Below are positions 18,982-30,303 of a stretch of 64,000 bases of DNA, piece after piece. Source of the stretch: Arenicella chitinivorans (GTDB lineage: Bacteria > Pseudomonadota > Gammaproteobacteria > Arenicellales > Arenicellaceae); assembly GCF_014651515.1 (NCBI RefSeq), contig NZ_BMXA01000010.1, positions 19,530 to 83,529 of the forward strand, read 5' to 3'. Position 1 is the first letter of the stretch. The number at the start of each line of letters is the position of its first letter. The notes beneath the pieces are model-generated. The model made no database searches, was not told the origin of the DNA, and worked only from the letters and a program-made list of their open reading frames with translations. Position numbers and translations under genes: made by a program.

Positions 18982-19218
18982 ATGGCACAGAATAAAGGCA
19001 CAGCGCTGCAAGACCCTTTCCTAAATGCGCTTAGAAAAGAACGTATTCCGGTTTCGATCTACTTGGTAAATGGTATCAAGCTGCAAGGGCAAGTAGAGTC
19101 GTTTGATCAGTTCGTTATTGTGCTGCGCAACACGGTAAATCAAATGATTTACAAACATGCTGTTTCTACGGTGGTACCAGCAAAAGCCGTTAAAATCGAT
19201 TTTGACGACGAATCGTAA
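18982..19218 (+). CDS. hfq: RNA chaperone Hfq
   Basis: Hexameric Sm-like protein that pairs small RNAs with mRNAs. 78 aa, shorter than E. coli Hfq (102) because the disordered C-tail is almost absent. The Sm1 region ([20 protein letters not shown] and [17 protein letters not shown]) and the Sm2 signature [13 protein letters not shown] are intact, including the YKH nucleotide-binding residues. Lies between miaA and hflX as in most gammaproteobacteria. Confidence 0.98.
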   Translation: MAQNKGTALQDPFLNALRKERIPVSIYLVNGIKLQGQVESFDQFVIVLRNTVNQMIYKHAVSTVVPAKAVKIDFDDES

Positions 19219-19272
19219 TTTTCAATCAGTGAGTTATTCTCCATTTGAAATGGTTTCTGTTGATCAGAATTG

Positions 19273-19301
19273 CGTGCTGGTGGCATTCGCCCGCCAGCAT
19301 G
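19273..19301 (+). other. hairpin between hfq and hflX
   Basis: An 11-bp stem with two G-U pairs (CGTGCTGGTGG / CCCGCCAGCATG region) and a 7-nt loop, 54 bp after the hfq stop. There is no following T run, so it is more likely an mRNA 3'-end-stabilising or attenuating structure than a classical terminator. Confidence 0.4.
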
Positions 19302-19354
19302 GGCTAACTGATTAAACGTCTGCTGCGAACTCCGCAGCGAATTAAATTAATACT

Positions 19355-20638
19355 GTGTTTGAACTCGCTGAAGCTAAATCCCAACCCCGCGCGCTGATCT
19401 TATTTCAGCGCGACTCCTCGCACGAAGACTCAGAGATCTTAGAAGAGATCAAGTTGCTGGCTGAGTCCGCCGGCGCTGAGGTGCTCGACACCATAACCGC
19501 ATTTCGACGGACGCCTGATCCTTCGACCTACATCGGTAAAGGGAAGTTAGAGGAAGTCCAGCAGCGTGTTGAGTCCGACAACATAGAACTGGTTATATTG
19601 AACCACTCAGTGAGTCCGATTCAGGAACGAAACCTTGAACGTGCGCTCAAAGTCCGTGTGCTGGACCGGACTGGTCTAATTTTGGATATCTTTGCCCAGC
19701 GTGCCACCAGTCATGAGGGTAAATTGCAAGTCGAGCTTGCACAGTTACAGCATATTTCAACGCGGTTGGTGCGCGGCTGGACACACTTAGAGCGTCAAAA
19801 AGGTGGGATCGGCCTGCGTGGCCCAGGTGAGACGCAGCTTGAAACCGACCGCCGTCTGATCGGACATCGAATTAAAGCGCTGAATAAACGTTTGGACACG
19901 GTTTCTGCCCAGCGCCAACTCAGACGCAAGTCTCGCGCCAAGGTACCGGTGCCGACCGTGTCATTAGTGGGTTATACCAATGCCGGTAAATCGTCTTTAT
20001 TCAATCGGATCACAGACGCTGATGTATTTGCTCAGGATCAGTTGTTCGCGACACTTGACACCACAATGCGTCGAGTTGAACTTGCGGAATTTGGGACTTC
20101 GATTTTATCGGATACCGTTGGGTTTATTCGTGATCTGCCGCACTCGCTGGTCGAGGCCTTTCATTCGACATTGGAGGAAGTTGCCAATGCTCAGTTGCTG
20201 TTGCACGTGGTGGATGTCGCCAGTGCCCATCGCGAGCAGTGCATCTCAGAGGTTAACAAGGTGCTGGCTGAAATCGGCGCCAGTGCAATACCGACCATCA
20301 TGGTCTATAACAAAATCGACCTGACGGGTGCACAACCCAAGGTCAAACGCAATTCGGCTGGCCTGATTGACAGTATCTGGTTGTCGGCGCACAGTGGTCA
20401 CGGCATCGATCTGTTAATGTCAGCGGTGACGGAGCACTTGTCACGCCTGCACACTCGTTGCCGCATTATCTTACCTGCGAGTGAGGGTAAGCTGCGCGCA
20501 TCGTTGTATCAGAAAAGTGTGGTGAAGACCGAGACGGTCGCAGACGATGGCTCCTTTGAGCTGGAGTTGGAAATGTCACCGGCTGATTTTGGTTGGTTGC
20601 AGAAGCAATCTGAGATTACTCAGATTGATGCTTTGTAG
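19355..20638 (+). CDS. hflX: ribosome-dissociating GTPase HflX
   Basis: Stress-related GTPase that splits stalled or heat-damaged 70S ribosomes. 427 aa from a GTG start. The N-terminal nucleotide-binding domain contains TYIGKGKLEEV. The glycine-rich linker GGIGLRGPGETQLETDRR is diagnostic. G1 is GYTNAGKS (206-213), G3 DTVGF and G4 NKID. Located between hfq and hflKC as usual. Confidence 0.97.
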   Translation: MFELAEAKSQPRALILFQRDSSHEDSEILEEIKLLAESAGAEVLDTITAFRRTPDPSTYIGKGKLEEVQQRVESDNIELVILNHSVSPIQERNLERALKVRVLDRTGLILDIFAQRATSHEGKLQVELAQLQHISTRLVRGWTHLERQKGGIGLRGPGETQLETDRRLIGHRIKALNKRLDTVSAQRQLRRKSRAKVPVPTVSLVGYTNAGKSSLFNRITDADVFAQDQLFATLDTTMRRVELAEFGTSILSDTVGFIRDLPHSLVEAFHSTLEEVANAQLLLHVVDVASAHREQCISEVNKVLAEIGASAIPTIMVYNKIDLTGAQPKVKRNSAGLIDSIWLSAHSGHGIDLLMSAVTEHLSRLHTRCRIILPASEGKLRASLYQKSVVKTETVADDGSFELELEMSPADFGWLQKQSEITQIDAL

Positions 20639-20704
20639 TCACCGTTATCACTCCGATTTTGGTAGAATTAAACGCATAAACCTTCTTATTTGGAGAAATT
20701 ACGA

Positions 20705-21901
20705 ATGCCTTGGAATGAACCTGGCTCAGGTAACTCGGGAGGCCGTGATCCTTGGGGAAACGGCAACAATCGAGGTAATCAGAACCCCGATATTGATCAG
20801 ATTATCGATAACGTACGTAAACGTTTTGGCGGTGGTCGCAATGGTAAAGGTGGTCGAGGCGGTATGTTCGCCCCGTACCTGTTGGCATTGCTTGTGTTGC
20901 TCGGATATTGGGCTACACAGTCGGTCTATCAGGTCGATGAGGGTCACCAAAGTGTCGAGTTACGATTCGGCAAGTTTAAACAAACGGTCGGCGCAGGCCT
21001 GAAGTTTATCGTCTGGCCGATTGAAGAAAAGATTGTGATCGATACCCAGCAGGTTCGTACTGTGGAAGTGGGCTATCGCGGAAATGCCTCTGAACCAAAA
21101 GAGGCCCTGATGCTGACAGAAGACCAAAATATCGTCGACGTGACGATGGCAGTGCAGTACACCATTAAGTCGATTGAAGATCTTGTATTCAATACCGGAG
21201 ATCTGACATTGGGGCAACGTTCTGGTATCGGGATTAATGATGTGGTCCGCAGTGCCACCGAGAGTGCGCTACGAGAAGTTGTTGGTCGCACCGAGATGGA
21301 TGAACTGCTCACCACCGGTCGTGCGGTGGTGGACTCAGAAACCGAGTCTCTACTGCAAGTTATTCTGGATCGCTACAATTACGGAATTCAAATTGAGTCG
21401 ATTGAAATTCAGGATGCTAAACCGCCAGTACAGGTTCGTGATGCCTTTGACGACGTGGTTAAGGCGGATCAGGATCGTGAAAAGTTGAAAAACCAAGCGG
21501 AAGCTTACGCTAAACAAATTGTGCCTAATGCGCGAGGTGAGGCGGCACGTATTTTGCAGGAAGCCGAAGCGTACAAAGCGAAAATCGTAGCGGAAGCCAC
21601 GGGTGAAGCCGAGCGTTTTAGCAAGATTCTTGAGGAATACCAGAAAGCGCCTGCAATTACGCGAAAACGTTTGTACATCGAAGCCATGGAACAAGTGTTG
21701 GCCGACAGCAGCAAAGTTATGATCGACCAGGAATCTGGTAGTGGAAACAGTTTAATGTATTTACCGATCGATAAAATTATCGAAAACAAAGGGCAGGTTC
21801 GGCCCCGCAACACATCGCGCGAAGATGGCAACTTGATTCCGCAAACCACGACACCGCCGGCGCAAACTACGTCGTCGACAATTCGTCGAGGAGGTCGCTA
21901 A
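20705..21901 (+). CDS. hflK: FtsH protease modulator HflK (SPFH family)
   Basis: Forms with HflC a large membrane cage around the FtsH protease. 398 aa. The Gly/Asn-rich cytoplasmic N-tail (PWGNGNNRGN, KRFGGGRNGKGG) is followed by one transmembrane helix (about 56-74) and the SPFH/band 7 domain, with an Ala/Glu-rich helical stalk (EAYKAKIVAEATGEAERF) near the C-terminus. The ATG at 20705 is used because GGAG lies at the right distance. It directly abuts hflC. Confidence 0.96.
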   Translation: MPWNEPGSGNSGGRDPWGNGNNRGNQNPDIDQIIDNVRKRFGGGRNGKGGRGGMFAPYLLALLVLLGYWATQSVYQVDEGHQSVELRFGKFKQTVGAGLKFIVWPIEEKIVIDTQQVRTVEVGYRGNASEPKEALMLTEDQNIVDVTMAVQYTIKSIEDLVFNTGDLTLGQRSGIGINDVVRSATESALREVVGRTEMDELLTTGRAVVDSETESLLQVILDRYNYGIQIESIEIQDAKPPVQVRDAFDDVVKADQDREKLKNQAEAYAKQIVPNARGEAARILQEAEAYKAKIVAEATGEAERFSKILEEYQKAPAITRKRLYIEAMEQVLADSSKVMIDQESGSGNSLMYLPIDKIIENKGQVRPRNTSREDGNLIPQTTTPPAQTTSSTIRRGGR

Positions 21902-22771
21902 ATGAAATCCGAAAACTTGTTTATTGTGCTGTTGATCTTGCTGGCACTGTTGGCTGCTGTTCTTTCAAGCTCACTGTTTACAGTCAAAGAATGGGAGCGC
22001 GCATTAAAGTTTAAGTTTGGTGAATTCTCGGGTGAGGAAATCCAACCTGGTTTGAACTTCAAGCTGCCATTGGTTAATACCATTGAGAAATACGATGTGC
22101 GAATCCAAACCATGGATCGTCCGCCAGAGCGCTTTATCACCGTCGATAAAGAAGAGTTGTTGGTCGACAGTTTCGTGAAATGGCGCATCACCGATTTGCA
22201 AAAGTACTACAAAACAGTGAAGTTTCGTGCCAACGCCGAGAACCGTCTGGAACAAAAGATCAATAACAGCCTAAAAGCTCAGATCGCACGACGCAATATT
22301 CGTGACGTGGTCGCCGGTGACCGTGGTGAAATTATGAGTATTGTGCAGCAGGCAATTGATGGTGAGGCATCGGCGATTGGAGTTGAGGTCGTCGACGTGC
22401 GCTTGAAACGCGTTGATTTGGCTGATCAAATTCAAGCTAACGTCTTTGAACGTATGCGTTCAGAGCGTCAGCGAATTGCCAATGAGTATCGCGCAACGGG
22501 TAATGAGGTCGCCATTGAAATACGCGCGAATGCAGACCGCACCAAGGTTGAGTTAGTCTCCGAGGCTGAGAAAAAAGCGCAGTTGACGCGCGGTGACGCC
22601 GATGCTACGGCAACAAAAATTTACGCAGATGCGTTCGGTGCTGATGAGGAGTTCTATGAATTTTTCCGTTCACTCAACGCCTACAAGTCAACGTTCAACT
22701 CGTCGGGTGATTTGATCATCTTGGATTCAAACTCGGAATTCTTTAAGCATTTCAATTCAGCGACTAAATAG
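21902..22771 (+). CDS. hflC: FtsH protease modulator HflC (SPFH family)
   Basis: 289-aa partner of HflK. One N-terminal membrane helix (about 5-22) leads into an SPFH domain with EWERALKFKFGEF and NVFERMRSERQRIANEYRA patterns. Its ATG is immediately after the hflK stop codon, so translation is coupled. The product should be periplasmic apart from the anchor. Confidence 0.96.
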   Translation: MKSENLFIVLLILLALLAAVLSSSLFTVKEWERALKFKFGEFSGEEIQPGLNFKLPLVNTIEKYDVRIQTMDRPPERFITVDKEELLVDSFVKWRITDLQKYYKTVKFRANAENRLEQKINNSLKAQIARRNIRDVVAGDRGEIMSIVQQAIDGEASAIGVEVVDVRLKRVDLADQIQANVFERMRSERQRIANEYRATGNEVAIEIRANADRTKVELVSEAEKKAQLTRGDADATATKIYADAFGADEEFYEFFRSLNAYKSTFNSSGDLIILDSNSEFFKHFNSATK

Positions 22772-22773
22772 TT

Positions 22774-22839
22774 CGACCGATGAAATCGAGCGTCGATGTT
22801 CGCATCTATGCGCGACATCGACGCTTTATCGATCGGTCG
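22774..22839. repeat. long nested inverted repeat between hflC and hisZ
   Basis: Outer arms CGACCGAT (22774) and ATCGGTCG (22832), an internal bulge of 7-8 nt per side, and inner perfect 10-bp arms GCGTCGATGT (22790) and ACATCGACGC (22815). A further CGCA/TGCG stem sits inside. Together it can fold into one 66-nt hairpin just after hflC. It may end or stabilise the hfq-hflC transcript; only a short TTTAT follows the inner stem. Confidence 0.6.
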
Positions 22840-22965
22840 ATCGCTACTGCGCCGGATTGCGGCCGATAAACCCGTCAGTAATTCTGGCTCAGGGCTATAT
22901 TCGATCTCGGCTTGCACGTATAATCTGCGCGTAATCAACCCAGACCCTTGTAAAGGCTACTCGCC

Positions 22966-25309
<2,344 letters not shown>

Positions 25310-25342
25310 TCGGTATAGACAGGTCAGGAAAAGATTAGGAAT

Positions 25343-27595
25343 TTGAAAAAGAAAAATAAAACCAAAAATAAATCCACACGAAAACATAAACGCTTGAGCA
25401 CCAGTATTGTGCTTAAGTACCTGTCTCAGCGACGCGAACCAGCCAACACCAAGGCCATCGCTGAGACCTTAGGACGAGTCGGCAAGGAAGGCCGACAAGA
25501 AACCTTTGAGATTCTCGAGCAACTCCGCGACGAAGGTAAAGTATCGCAACTTAGCAAACACCGCTGGGCGATGAAACACGCGATCCAGGAACACCGCGGG
25601 CGTGTGGTCGGCCACGTTGATGGCCACGGCTACGTTTTGACTGATGAAACGCGCGAGAAAGTGTTCCTGCGCTCACACGAAATGCGTGAGGTGCTGCACA
25701 ACGACATCGTCAACGTCCGTATCGTTGGGCGTGACCGCCGACATAAATTGTTTGGTCAGATTGTGGATGTCATTGAGCGCGGTAACCTCGAAGTGGTTGG
25801 GCGCTACTACAATGAGAATAATCTACACTTTGTGGTACCAGACGATCAGCGTATCGGCCAGGACATTTTTGTGCTGCCAGAACATACGGCGGGCGCCGAA
25901 ACCGGTCAAGTTGTGTCGGTTAAAATAACCAAACACCCAACCAAACATTTTCAACCGGTTGGGGAGATTGTCGACGTGTTGGGTGACTACTTGGCGCCGG
26001 GCATGGAGATCGAAATCGCGATCCGCAAGCACCAATTACCGTACGAGTGGCCGGAGGCGGTGGTGCGCCAGATCGACGGCTTTTCTGAAACAGTGAGCGA
26101 AGCGGATAAACGAGGCCGAACCGATATTCGCGATCTGCCGCTCGTCACCATTGATGGCGAAGACGCGCGCGATTTCGATGATGCGGTCTATTGTGAACCG
26201 TTGAATGACGGTAAACATCGGTTGGTCGTTGCGATTGCTGATGTGTCTTCCTACGTAAAAGAACACAGTCCCCTAGATCTGGAAGCTTGGCAACGAGGTA
26301 CCTCGGTCTATTTTCCGAATAATGTGATCCCCATGTTGCCTGAGATTTTGTCGAATGGGCTGTGCTCTTTGAAGCCGGAAGTGGATCGCTTATGTTTTGT
26401 GTGCGACATGGTTGTTGACCGTGAGGGAGAAATCGAAAGCTATGATTTCTACCAGGCGGTAATGCATTCGCATGCGCGCCTTACCTACACCCAGGTCGCA
26501 GCATTGGTTGCTGGCGATGCGACTGAATCAAGCATTGCACCAGCGTTGCATGCGCCGATTAAGGCCTTGTACGCCTTGTCCAAGCGACTCGGTGCACGAC
26601 GTCGCGCAATCGGCACGATCGAGTTCGAGATACCCGAACCAATTATCATTTTTGATGATGAACGCAAGATTGAGCGCGTTGAAGCAAGAGAGCGAAATGA
26701 TGCTCATCGCTTGATCGAAGAGTGCATGCTAGCGGCAAATATCTGTGCTTCTTTAATGTTGAATGACTCCAATGCGGCTGGTATTTATCGCGTCCATGAT
26801 GCCCCAGATGAGGACAAAATTGCCGACGCCCGTACCTTTCTACGTCAATTCAAATTGTTACTGCCCGGTGGCGACACACCGGGGCCGCAAGATTTTTCCA
26901 AAGTGATGAAGGAAGTAGATGATCCGTTGACCGCCAAGATTGTGCAAACTGCCTTGTTGCGCAGTATGAAGCAGGCACGCTACGACGTTGAAAATAACGG
27001 ACACTTCGCACTAAATTTCGATTCCTACACGCATTTCACGTCGCCGATTCGACGGTACCCGGATTTGCTTGTCCATCGGCAGATACGCCGTTTGCTGACC
27101 GACCCTGAGTTACAAGATTCGGACGAAAAGTTCATTGAGGTCGAGAAGACTGCCGAGCAGGCGTCATCCACCGAGCGTCGTGCTGAAGCAGCCACGCGTG
27201 AGGCTGTGCAGTGGTTAAAATGTGAGTTTATGAGCCATAAAATTGGTGAAAAATTGCATGGTGTGGTGTCCAGTGTCACTGAGTTTGGTCTGTTCGTGGA
27301 ACTCGAGGAGTTTTATGTTGATGGGCTGGTGCACATAACGTCACTGGGGCAGGATTATTATCGCTTTGATTCAGAAACCCGGCGCTTGATCGGCGAACAC
27401 TCAGGCCGCGTCTACACCACGGGTGATCGCTTGGAGGTACAGGTAGCGCGGGTTGATATGGATCAAGGCAGGATTGACTTTGCGTTGACCGACATCAAGA
27501 ACGAAAAGTTTCGTCGCGGTAAGCGATCGAAGAGTAATCAGCAAGTTAGTGGCCACGGCAAACATCACCATAAAGGGAGTAAGCACCGACGATAA
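25343..27595 (+). CDS. rnr: ribonuclease R (3'-5' exoribonuclease)
   Basis: Processive exoribonuclease of the RNase II family that degrades structured RNA. 750 aa. N-terminal winged-helix segment (about 20-80), cold-shock domains, then the RNB domain with metal-binding Asp271, Asp277, Asp279 and Asp280 (DGEDARDFDDA). A C-terminal S1 domain (LHGVVSSVTEFGLFVELEE) and a Lys/His-rich tail follow. The start appears to be TTG at 25343 with TTAGGA close in front; a Lys/Asn-rich N-terminus follows, and no ATG occurs until much later. Confidence 0.95.
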   Translation: MKKKNKTKNKSTRKHKRLSTSIVLKYLSQRREPANTKAIAETLGRVGKEGRQETFEILEQLRDEGKVSQLSKHRWAMKHAIQEHRGRVVGHVDGHGYVLTDETREKVFLRSHEMREVLHNDIVNVRIVGRDRRHKLFGQIVDVIERGNLEVVGRYYNENNLHFVVPDDQRIGQDIFVLPEHTAGAETGQVVSVKITKHPTKHFQPVGEIVDVLGDYLAPGMEIEIAIRKHQLPYEWPEAVVRQIDGFSETVSEADKRGRTDIRDLPLVTIDGEDARDFDDAVYCEPLNDGKHRLVVAIADVSSYVKEHSPLDLEAWQRGTSVYFPNNVIPMLPEILSNGLCSLKPEVDRLCFVCDMVVDREGEIESYDFYQAVMHSHARLTYTQVAALVAGDATESSIAPALHAPIKALYALSKRLGARRRAIGTIEFEIPEPIIIFDDERKIERVEARERNDAHRLIEECMLAANICASLMLNDSNAAGIYRVHDAPDEDKIADARTFLRQFKLLLPGGDTPGPQDFSKVMKEVDDPLTAKIVQTALLRSMKQARYDVENNGHFALNFDSYTHFTSPIRRYPDLLVHRQIRRLLTDPELQDSDEKFIEVEKTAEQASSTERRAEAATREAVQWLKCEFMSHKIGEKLHGVVSSVTEFGLFVELEEFYVDGLVHITSLGQDYYRFDSETRRLIGEHSGRVYTTGDRLEVQVARVDMDQGRIDFALTDIKNEKFRRGKRSKSNQQVSGHGKHHHKGSKHRR

Positions 27596-27608
27596 GTCGC
27601 GTTTTCAT

Positions 27609-27642
27609 CCGCGCTTGAGGTAAACTTGCCGCGGTTTTTTTT
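27609..27642 (+). terminator. possible terminator after rnr
   Basis: Arms CCGCG and CGCGG enclose a 16-nt loop and are followed by eight T residues. The stem is short, so the call rests mainly on the T run and its position 14 bp past the rnr stop. If it works, rlmB (27679) needs its own promoter or readthrough. Confidence 0.45.
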
Positions 27643-27678
27643 GTAGACGCAGATACATAGCGAATTGGAGCGATCAAA

Positions 27679-28437
27679 ATGAGTCAACAACAATCCTGGG
27701 TGATTGGGCACCATGCTGTCAGTGCTGTGTTACGGGTGAATCCCGAGCGAGCGATTGAGCTCTGGGTGGTGATTAATCCCTCGAATCAAGTCCAGGCGGA
27801 TATTTTGACTCAAGCCAGTACCATCGGCTTGTCGATTCATCCGGTGGATCGTGCCACGCTGGATCGTCGTTGTGGCAGTCCGCAGCATCAGGGTGTGGCC
27901 CTGCTTGCAAGGCCACGTGCAGTTGGCGGTGACAAAGACTTGCGTCATTTTATCGAGCAACAGCCAGCCGCAAAACCAGCCTTGTTACTGATACTTGATC
28001 ACGTTCAAGATCCGCATAATTTTGGTGCATGTTTGAGGACTGCCGATGCCGCTGGCGTGGATGCGGTGGTGGTGGCTAAGGATAACGCTAGCCCGATTAC
28101 CTCCGTAGTTCAAAAGGTCGCGAGCGGCGCGGCGGAAACCATGCCGATTTTTCGCGTGCCGAACCTGGCCCGCAGTATGGATATGCTTAAGCGAGCAGGG
28201 CTCTGGATGATCGGTACTTCTGACAAAGCCGACCATGATCTATATCAACAAGATTTGACTGGGGCGATTGCGATCGTTATGGGGGCCGAAGGTAAAGGGT
28301 TGCGAAAACTCACGGCCGAGAAGTGTGACTGTCTGGTCAGTTTGCCGATGGCCGGTTCGGTGGTGTCCAGTCTCAATGTGTCTGTGGCTACCGGTGTTTG
28401 TCTGTACGAAGCGGTACGGCAACGCTGTCAGGTCTGA
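27679..28437 (+). CDS. rlmB: 23S rRNA (guanosine-2'-O)-methyltransferase RlmB
   Basis: SPOUT-class methyltransferase acting on G2251 of 23S rRNA. 252 aa. The N-terminal substrate-binding domain is followed by the knotted domain with LILDHVQDPHNFGACLRTADA, VVQKVASGAAE, VMGAEGKGLR and SLPMAGSVVSSLNVSVA, the three SpoU motifs. GGAG precedes the ATG. It closes the conserved rnr-rlmB pair. Confidence 0.97.
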   Translation: MSQQQSWVIGHHAVSAVLRVNPERAIELWVVINPSNQVQADILTQASTIGLSIHPVDRATLDRRCGSPQHQGVALLARPRAVGGDKDLRHFIEQQPAAKPALLLILDHVQDPHNFGACLRTADAAGVDAVVVAKDNASPITSVVQKVASGAAETMPIFRVPNLARSMDMLKRAGLWMIGTSDKADHDLYQQDLTGAIAIVMGAEGKGLRKLTAEKCDCLVSLPMAGSVVSSLNVSVATGVCLYEAVRQRCQV

Positions 28438-28541
28438 ACGGCTTGCTCGAGTTCGAACATTACCGTAACGTCACAAGTTGATATACGCTGCAAGCTAATC
28501 AGCCAAACTTGAGAACTGAAACAATTAATTGGAGTCTGTTT

Positions 28542-29012
28542 ATGAAACTTGTTCGACTAGGAGTACTTGTGGCATGTTTGCTGCCGTTATCGGCATGTGC
28601 AGCGAGTGATGAGAAGCCGAAACTGGACGTGGCGGCCACCAGTGCACCGATTCCGGCTGCGATCGAAGACGTATACGCAGAGATGGAGCGAATCGTGGGT
28701 TCCAGGGTTTGTGAAACAGACGCCGATTGCGCCACGATCCCGCTTGGGCAGCGCGCTTGCGGAGGCCCGAGTGGTTACATGGCATACTCAAAACTGATCG
28801 GCACCGACGCGATTGTCCAGCTGGAGGAGCTGGCCAAGCAATCCGCAGAACTAGCGCACCAGAATAATCTCAAAAATCAGATGATGTCGACTTGTGATGT
28901 CATGCCGCCAGCGGTTGCCGCTTGCGTGGAACAGCGATGCAAAATTACCACGGCTCGAGAGTTGATCCGTTCCGGTACACCGGTTAATAAAGATGATGGG
29001 TTAATTCAATAG
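28542..29012 (+). CDS. putative lipoprotein, unknown function
   Basis: 156 aa from the ATG at 28542, which has GGAG in front. The signal sequence ends in a lipobox, LPLSAC (Cys about residue 20), so the mature protein should be lipid-anchored; the residues after the Cys (AAS) suggest no inner-membrane retention signal. Five further Cys residues occur in the mature part in spaced pairs (VCETDADC, RAC, TCDV, ACVEQRC), suggesting disulfide bonds in the periplasm. I do not recognise a family. Confidence 0.75.
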   Translation: MKLVRLGVLVACLLPLSACAASDEKPKLDVAATSAPIPAAIEDVYAEMERIVGSRVCETDADCATIPLGQRACGGPSGYMAYSKLIGTDAIVQLEELAKQSAELAHQNNLKNQMMSTCDVMPPAVAACVEQRCKITTARELIRSGTPVNKDDGLIQ

Positions 29013-29089
29013 TACAGGTGAACGTATACACCATGAAAGGAAGTCACATCGCTTAATAGCACGCCGAATACGACCAATTCAGTATACCG

Positions 29090-30211
29090 ATGTCGCTGGC
29101 TCAAACCGTAATTCTCGTCATCGGCGGGCTACAGGGGCTGTTATTGTTCACGTTGCTCATCACGGACCGACGAGTGAACAGTGCTGGTAAAATTCTCGCC
29201 GTGCAATGCTTGTTGATTGCCACGATATTCTTCCTGCCGATGATTGTATTTGCTGGCAACAGTGCTTTTTCTTGGCTTATTGGGGTTCTACTGTTTCTGC
29301 CCGCATGTTCGGGTGGACTTACCTATCTGTATTGTCGCACGGCACTCACCGATTCCGGATTAAGGCTAGGCGATGCCGTGCACTTGCTTCCCTTGCTCCT
29401 TTGCTGTCTACTGAACTACGACATTTTGCTCTCGTCCGAGCGTGCACTTGAATTCGTGCGCGTGCCACAAACCACGTTACTCCGACACACGCTGACCCAA
29501 GTGGTTTTTTACGGCCAGATTGTAGTCTACATCGTATTGCTAGTGCGATTGGTCAGACGTTCACAAGGTCAAGCACGAAAGACCTTGTCGGCCTATAACC
29601 CAGATATTTTTAGTTGGTTGTGGACGCTGATCGGGTTCACCGTGTTGATCTGGGGTCTAAAAGTGCTGTTCTATTTCCTCATGCGCGAGTCGGTTGCTGT
29701 CACATATGCGCCGACGTTTAATATGTTGGCTGATTTTCTGTTGGTTGTGATGGTGTATTTTGTGGCCGTTATGCAGTGGCGGAACCCGGCGCTTTTTCAC
29801 ATCACGCAGCTCGAATTACCGTCCGTCACCAGCCTCAGAGTTAAACCAGAGGCCGACGGCGTGCTGGATCGTGAGACTCGCGCTAAGGTCTTGAATCTGG
29901 TGAAGCAACAGGTCGAGACGCAATGCCTGTATCGAGACAGTCAGCTCACTCTGGCAGCGTTGGCGGAGCAGGTTGGTGTCAGTGTGCATCAGCTTTCCGA
30001 AACGCTGAATCAGCATGATGGCAAGAACTTTAATCAGTTCATCAATGAATACCGCGTAGCCGAAGTGTGTGAGCAACTTGGGCAGCCCGCTGACCGAAAG
30101 TTAATTGACCTGGCATTGGATGCCGGATTTTCCTCCAAGAGCAGTTTTAACGCGATCTTTAAAAAAGTAACGGGTGTCACACCAACGCAATACCGCACAC
30201 AACAAATTTAG
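29090..30211 (+). CDS. AraC-family transcriptional regulator with N-terminal membrane domain
   Basis: 373 aa. The first 220 or so residues contain about seven hydrophobic helices, and the C-terminal 100 residues are an AraC/XylS double helix-turn-helix (LAALAEQVGVSVHQLSETLN, then AGFSSKSSFNAIFKKVTGVTPTQYR as the second HTH signature in pieces). Regulators of this build sense signals at the inner membrane, but the ligand is unknown. The divergence from ordinary cytosolic AraC proteins is clear. It lies 92 bp upstream of the amidohydrolase, same strand, and may control it. Confidence 0.85.
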   Translation: MSLAQTVILVIGGLQGLLLFTLLITDRRVNSAGKILAVQCLLIATIFFLPMIVFAGNSAFSWLIGVLLFLPACSGGLTYLYCRTALTDSGLRLGDAVHLLPLLLCCLLNYDILLSSERALEFVRVPQTTLLRHTLTQVVFYGQIVVYIVLLVRLVRRSQGQARKTLSAYNPDIFSWLWTLIGFTVLIWGLKVLFYFLMRESVAVTYAPTFNMLADFLLVVMVYFVAVMQWRNPALFHITQLELPSVTSLRVKPEADGVLDRETRAKVLNLVKQQVETQCLYRDSQLTLAALAEQVGVSVHQLSETLNQHDGKNFNQFINEYRVAEVCEQLGQPADRKLIDLALDAGFSSKSSFNAIFKKVTGVTPTQYRTQQI

Positions 30212-30303
30212 GCCGCCGCCCGGCGTCCAATATTATAAACGTGGACGCGATTCGCAATCTGGAATGTTGTACTTGCGCCATCAATAACTGATGGAACTTA
30301 ATT

